Assembly: GCA_002392345.1 (NCBI GenBank)
Contig: DGGU01000040.1
Location: 1 to 10,722, forward strand
DNA length: 10,722 bases
DNA from: Lachnospiraceae bacterium UBA3866
Lineage (GTDB): Bacteria; Bacillota; Clostridia; Lachnospirales; Lachnospiraceae
Reading direction: 5' to 3'
The notes under the pieces are model-generated. The model worked only from the letters and a program-made list of their open reading frames with translations, was not told where the DNA came from and made no database searches. Both the position numbers and the translations under genes were made by a program. Every line of letters begins with the position of its first letter. Position 1 is the first letter of the stretch. Shown one piece after another: positions 6,513 through 10,722 of the stretch.

Positions 6513-9463
6513 ACACTGTCATATATACTCTTAGCTTCAGATTCCATTTTTTCGCTAATCAAAGCACATGCATCTGATTCTTTTATATCGCTAAATATAC
6601 TTGATATGTCTTTAAAATCATCTAACTTCATATTGACAAGCGATTTTCTTTCACTTCTTACAATAGAATCATCGACTTCATTGAAATATGCTGCTACATT
6701 TTTCTTATAGTCGTCAAATATACTTATAGGATTATCATATTGGCCGATAGACCCTATGATATATTTTTCTAGTGTGTCATATGACATCTTTATATCCTTT
6801 AGATAATCATAGATGCCATTAAAAACTTCATTAGTTTTTTTAAGATTAGGGTCACGATAAGATGTAAAAAGATAATTGCCAGATCTCTTAAAAAACGACA
6901 TACATCCATATGCTCCGCCAAGAACTCTTATATTGGTCCATAGATACTCATAGTTAAATAAAGTTTTCAGCAAATTAAGTTTCCCCGAAAATCTATCTTT
7001 TTCGAAAGAGTTAGCTATTGCAACAAAATTGACATCACTTGGTATAAGTATCGCTTCTTTCTTAATTTTCTTGTCAAATGAGTCAAATGGTATAATATGC
7101 TCAATCTCAGAAAGGCATGAGTCTAGTCTTGCCTTATCTTTATCATCAAATGTGTAATCTTTAATATAAGTTTTAATCTTATTCTCGTGTCTATCAAGCG
7201 CCTCAAAAACTTCTCTCTTATACTTGTCACTTAAAGAAGCAGAATATATCCTCGCCTTTCCTATCAATTTCTTAAAAAGTAGAGTAATCGCCTCATTAAA
7301 AAGTGAATTATTTTTCACATAGGTTTCAGCTAGGCACTCTATGAACTTATGCCTTGCTATACCAGTATGAGATATCTTATCAAGAATTGAACTCGAAAAA
7401 GTTAGGTTAGACTCCGCTCTTGTAATTGCAGAGATATGTCCTGCTGATAATATACTCAAAAGTTCACTAGCCTTCGATTCATTAATTAAGAGATTAATAC
7501 GGTTATAGTCATCAAATGTTGCGCGAGTTATAAGTTTATAGATGATGTCAAGTCCATCATTACACTTATTATAAAGTGATTTAACTGATATAGTGAAATA
7601 TAATTTTTTCTCATATACATCAGACTTAACTTCTATACCACCAGAATTCATAGCAATATAGTTATCAAGTTCTATATATGACATATCTTTAAGATCAATC
7701 TTTGAAAGAACCATACTTATGATAGAAAAGATATAAAGTTCTGTCTTCGATAAGTCTGTAATGTCAAACCTCATATCCATATATACAACTTCTCTATCGT
7801 TATCATAAGTTATGATAGCTGCTGTGTCTTCTACCTTTTTTACATTATAAGCTATATAAGAGTCTGCCTCTTCAAGGTCACTTAGTCTTAATGTAGGTAT
7901 GCAGCTTAACGCCTCTACCGAATCTTTTTCAGCCTGATACAATTTTAAAGCCTTACACTTATCTATGCACTCATTAAGCTTTGCCTTATCAAAAGATGCT
8001 TTTCGTCCCTCTAAAACCTTTTTCAATTTCTCATCTTTCTCTTTTAATAATCCATACTGTGGGAGTAGCACATTGATAACTCGATGCTCATTATCTATAA
8101 ATATAGATTTTAAGGTTTTGTAAAATATATTGTTCTTATCACCAAGATCTATCCCCTCTATATAATCAAAAGCGTCTTTATACTTTATTAGGTTAGCGAT
8201 GCCTTTATCATATGGGTAAGTCTCAAGGGATGTTAAAGTATATACAAGACCCTTTGGCATCCTGCCATACTCTCCTTCTGCATAATTAAAGTGTATTATG
8301 TTAATCGCAGATTTAAGTTTTACTACATCTATACCCTTGTCTAATAATTCATTAATAGAGGAAATTATCGTATCAAGTAGTTGTTTTTTCTTTGACTCAT
8401 CTATGTTTTGTGCAATGATACTATAGAAAGCATCTTTCACACTATATTCATTCATCGTATATATAGATTCACCAAGCCCAAGTTCAAGCAGTCTATTCCT
8501 AACAATTGCAGACTCTGACGAGAATAATATATAATCAAGGATCTGTATAACTATTTTATTTAAGTTTGTCTTATCTTTATCTATTGCGAAACTATAAGCT
8601 ATATAAGCTTTATCTCTTGTATCTTCATTATCAACATTATAATATGATATAAGTTCGTTATCTCTTTTTACATTCTCTACCTCTAAAAATCTAGCATCTA
8701 CCACTGTATAATCAAAATCAACTAGATAATCGTCATGTAATTTTGATAGCTCATAATTATAGTCAAGTTTTCCATATAGATATATGATGGCATTGGATGG
8801 TGAATAATATTTTCTATGGAACTCTCTAAACTCATCAAAACTTAGTTCTATAATCTCACTTGGATTGCCTCCATAATCATAAGCATAATTAGTTCCGCCA
8901 TATAGATTTTTAAGTATACCTGATTCAAGTATGTCGTCAGGGTTAGAATATACCCCTTTCATCTCATTTAAAACGACTCCGTTGACTTTTAGGTCGTCAT
9001 TAACATTATCTATCTCATAGTGCCAGCCTTCTTGGCTAAGTATTTTATCATTTTTAATTGCATTTGGATAAAAAACAGCATCAAGATACACATCCATCAG
9101 ATTATGAAAATCTTTAAGATTGGCTGATGCTATAGGATAACAAGTCTTATCTGGGAAGGTCATAGCATTTAAAAAAGTATTCATGCTACTCTTAGCAAGT
9201 TCGATAAATGGGTCTTTCACATTATACTTTCTTGATCCACAAAGAACTGAATGTTCTAATATATGCGGCGTACCCTTGCTATTCTCGACAGGGGTTTTAA
9301 ATGCTATATTGAAAACTCTATTCTTATCATCGCAAATCATGAGAACTATTTTCGCATTGGTTTTTCTATGTTTAAGTTCCACTATCTCAAGTTTTAATTC
9401 ATCTATAAATTCAGTTGATAGTATCTCATAATTCAACTCATTTTTCTCGTTAATTATAAACAT
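6494..9463 (-). CDS. M16C-family zinc metallopeptidase (presequence protease/insulinase type)
   Basis: This 989-residue protein belongs to the single-chain M16C peptidases related to PreP and Cym1, which degrade short unfolded peptides inside a closed chamber. The inverted zinc motif is H67-I-L-E70-H71 in GTPHILEHSVLCGS, and the third ligand is E167 in VVLNEMKGVYSNP. Both active-site regions are therefore complete. MNTFLNAMTFPDKTCYPIAS (94-113) and DVYLDAVFYPN are characteristic. In the C-terminal half, R846 with GGAYG (849-853) and SYRDPNL (868-874) match the substrate-gripping region. No signal peptide is visible, so it is probably cytoplasmic. The ATG at 9463 directly follows the TAG of the upstream gene with no gap and no Shine-Dalgarno sequence. 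The end overlaps era by 19 bases. Its physiological substrates are unknown. The placement before era resembles Lachnospiraceae, from memory. Confidence 0.93.
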   Translation of the reverse strand: MFIINEKNELNYEILSTEFIDELKLEIVELKHRKTNAKIVLMICDDKNRVFNIAFKTPVENSKGTPHILEHSVLCGSRKYNVKDPFIELAKSSMNTFLNAMTFPDKTCYPIASANLKDFHNLMDVYLDAVFYPNAIKNDKILSQEGWHYEIDNVNDDLKVNGVVLNEMKGVYSNPDDILESGILKNLYGGTNYAYDYGGNPSEIIELSFDEFREFHRKYYSPSNAIIYLYGKLDYNYELSKLHDDYLVDFDYTVVDARFLEVENVKRDNELISYYNVDNEDTRDKAYIAYSFAIDKDKTNLNKIVIQILDYILFSSESAIVRNRLLELGLGESIYTMNEYSVKDAFYSIIAQNIDESKKKQLLDTIISSINELLDKGIDVVKLKSAINIIHFNYAEGEYGRMPKGLVYTLTSLETYPYDKGIANLIKYKDAFDYIEGIDLGDKNNIFYKTLKSIFIDNEHRVINVLLPQYGLLKEKDEKLKKVLEGRKASFDKAKLNECIDKCKALKLYQAEKDSVEALSCIPTLRLSDLEEADSYIAYNVKKVEDTAAIITYDNDREVVYMDMRFDITDLSKTELYIFSIISMVLSKIDLKDMSYIELDNYIAMNSGGIEVKSDVYEKKLYFTISVKSLYNKCNDGLDIIYKLITRATFDDYNRINLLINESKASELLSILSAGHISAITRAESNLTFSSSILDKISHTGIARHKFIECLAETYVKNNSLFNEAITLLFKKLIGKARIYSASLSDKYKREVFEALDRHENKIKTYIKDYTFDDKDKARLDSCLSEIEHIIPFDSFDKKIKKEAILIPSDVNFVAIANSFEKDRFSGKLNLLKTLFNYEYLWTNIRVLGGAYGCMSFFKRSGNYLFTSYRDPNLKKTNEVFNGIYDYLKDIKMSYDTLEKYIIGSIGQYDNPISIFDDYKKNVAAYFNEVDDSIVRSERKSLVNMKLDDFKDISSIFSDIKESDACALISEKMESEAKSIYDSVWKLAE

Positions 9464-10330
9464 CTAAAATTTTAACTCATTAAGAACCAAAGCCTTAATA
9501 AGACTTAAATCCTCCCTTATATATAGATATGGTCTATACAGTATATCAGTCTTGCAAGATATGTCATAAGGTTTATATATACCGTATTTTTTTGCCATTA
9601 GATTAATTCTCGTAAGATGAAAATCACTTGACATAAATCCTATATTTAAGAAATCTAAATCGAACTTATCATCATCACTTTTAAAAGGTCTTGTAATTAT
9701 ATGATCTCTTGGATTTCTACGGAAGACATCTTTTCTTATCAGCGTAAGAGAATTTAAGATGTTTTCATTAGTATTGACAGAATATGGATCTACAATGATT
9801 AGAGAATCTTTGATCCCTCTTTCCACCATATAATTTTGCATATATATGGCTTCTTCCATGGGCTCCGTTGCTCCCTTCGCACCCGTTAAGACAAACTTAC
9901 ATCTACGATAGACTTTCGCATACTCGATAGCATTATCAAGTCTTGAATTCATAATCACGGTTTTGCCATTCGAGATTCCAGCGCCGAATACTATGATATA
10001 ATCATACTCACCACTTGCATCAACATCTATCTGATTCTTAGGATATAGCACATTGAAAGCAGTAAGGATGATAAACATGGAAAAAAATAAAGTTGTTGCA
10101 ACCTTTATAAACATACGGAAAAAAGATGGTTCAGACTCTTCTTCGTCTATTGGATTATTGATGCAATATTGTAGTAATACAAGGAGCACCACTGCCGTCA
10201 AAAAACATAGATTCATAGACATACTTATAGACATCACAGCATCGCAAAAAACAAGATACATTAATATTAATATCGCCAGAATTATAAATATACTCTTTTT
10301 TATAAAATTAATTAATTGATCTAAGTACAT
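9464..10330 (-). CDS. Membrane protein with DUF218/YdcF-like (SanA/ElyC) domain
   Basis: The 288-residue product begins with three hydrophobic segments (about 13-29, 38-57 and 74-95), the second and third joined by an acidic loop (DEEESE). A DUF218 domain follows. YDYIIVFGAG (109-118) is the first strand and glycine loop, SRLDNAIEYAK (129-139) the conserved helix with its arginine, FVLTGAKG the second strand, then an EEAIYMQNYMVERGI helix, VNTNEN, and MSSDFHLTRINLMAKKYGI near the end. The positive-inside rule (KK at 11-12) places the domain outside the cell. DUF218 proteins such as SanA and ElyC are linked to envelope integrity in enterobacteria, but their chemistry is unsettled and I assign no reaction. 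A charged insertion of about 25 residues (RRNPRDH...DDDKFDLDF) precedes the last strand. The start overlaps the upstream U32 gene by 23 bases and has GAGG six bases before the ATG. Confidence 0.85.
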   Translation of the reverse strand: MYLDQLINFIKKSIFIILAILILMYLVFCDAVMSISMSMNLCFLTAVVLLVLLQYCINNPIDEEESEPSFFRMFIKVATTLFFSMFIILTAFNVLYPKNQIDVDASGEYDYIIVFGAGISNGKTVIMNSRLDNAIEYAKVYRRCKFVLTGAKGATEPMEEAIYMQNYMVERGIKDSLIIVDPYSVNTNENILNSLTLIRKDVFRRNPRDHIITRPFKSDDDKFDLDFLNIGFMSSDFHLTRINLMAKKYGIYKPYDISCKTDILYRPYLYIREDLSLIKALVLNELKF

Positions 10331-10722
10331 CCGTCGCCTCTAATCTCTTATCAAATTGCACTTTAAGTTTTTCTTTAGCATGAGCACAACTCTCAAGTGC
10401 CTTTCCTGTCTCTTCATCATATATAGCCATAACTTTAACTTCCAAATTAGTAAAATCTGGTTTCATAGCAATCAAAGTATCACCAACACTAAATTTATTT
10501 TTCTGTTCAAAATAAGCAAAATCATTTTCAACTCTATCAACTATACCATATAAAGTTGCACCTTTAATATATGTGCTATTATCATATATTTGTGTAGTTT
10601 CATCTGGTTTTCCAAAATAAAACCCTGTAGTGTACTCTCTATAAGTGCACTTACCTATCTCATCTTTAAGATATCTGAGATCATTCTTATATATGTCTAT
10701 ACCTTTATAATAATCATCTATT
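10308..10722 (-). CDS. U32-family peptidase/tRNA-hydroxylation-type protein, C-terminal 137 residues (5' part cut by the right edge)
   Basis: I translated the minus strand from 10721 to a TAA at 10310-10308. It is open throughout and encodes 137 residues. It matches the C-terminal domain of U32 proteins: YTTGFYFG (around 10608-10634) is the hallmark, with EQKNKFSVGD at 10479-10508 and a following strand ending in MKPDF. A conserved cysteine-arginine stretch (KCTYREYTTG) precedes it. The catalytic or iron-sulfur part lies outside the window. U32 proteins with this tail include YegQ/TrhP and the Bacillus YrrN/YrrO pair, which take part in forming 5-hydroxyuridine in tRNA. Others are annotated as collagenase-like proteases, and the fragment cannot separate these roles. 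The 3' end overlaps the start of the DUF218 gene by 23 bases, so the two are probably co-transcribed. Confidence 0.88.
   Translation of the reverse strand, partial: IDDYYKGIDIYKNDLRYLKDEIGKCTYREYTTGFYFGKPDETTQIYDNSTYIKGATLYGIVDRVENDFAYFEQKNKFSVGDTLIAMKPDFTNLEVKVMAIYDEETGKALESCAHAKEKLKVQFDKRLEATDVLRSIN
10337..10341 (-). promoter_or_regulatory. Ribosome binding site of the DUF218 gene
   Basis: On the minus strand AGAGG lies six bases before the ATG at 10330-10328, within the last codons of the U32 gene. It supports this ATG as the start despite the 23-base overlap of the two frames. Confidence 0.65.

Noticed and set aside
1..10722. CRISPR arrays, tRNA or rRNA genes, insertion sequences, long direct or inverted repeats
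   Set aside because: I scanned the window and saw no regularly spaced repeats, cloverleaf-like or rRNA sequence, or transposase. Recurrent TATATA strings reflect AT-rich codon use (ATA, TAT) and have no regular spacing.

Overview
The window is an ordinary, densely packed chromosomal stretch from a low-GC Gram-positive anaerobe, most likely a member of the class Clostridia and plausibly a Lachnospiraceae relative. That assignment is an inference. It rests on the AT-rich composition, the preference for AGA/AGG arginine and ATA isoleucine codons, the miaB-mutS gene pair, and an M16C peptidase placed directly before era and recO. I see no mobile element, RNA gene, CRISPR array or phage gene.

All nine genes lie on the minus strand, so transcription runs from high to low coordinates. 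In that order they are: the C-terminal end of a U32-family protein (cut by the right edge); a three-helix membrane protein with a DUF218/YdcF-like domain; a large M16C zinc metallopeptidase; the ribosome-assembly GTPase Era; the recombination mediator RecO; a divergent family-1 uracil-DNA glycosylase; the riboflavin ECF-transporter S component RibU; the tRNA methylthiotransferase MiaB; and mismatch-repair MutS (cut by the left edge). Reading frames overlap or nearly touch at almost every junction. The largest gap is 42 bases (4206-4247), and I see no convincing terminator or promoter anywhere. The simplest reading is one long transcription unit, or part of one.

The genes share a housekeeping theme rather than a single pathway. 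Three act in DNA repair (mutS, the uracil-DNA glycosylase, recO). Up to three concern RNA or the ribosome (era, miaB and possibly the U32 protein, whose family includes tRNA hydroxylation factors). One handles peptide degradation (M16C), one imports a vitamin (ribU), and one is an envelope protein of unknown role.

I did not find an undescribed system. The points most worth a second look are the uracil-DNA glycosylase, whose catalytic pocket is kept but whose DNA-contact motifs are altered; a RecO that lacks the zinc-finger segment; and the string of starts without a ribosome binding site at overlapping or abutting gene junctions.
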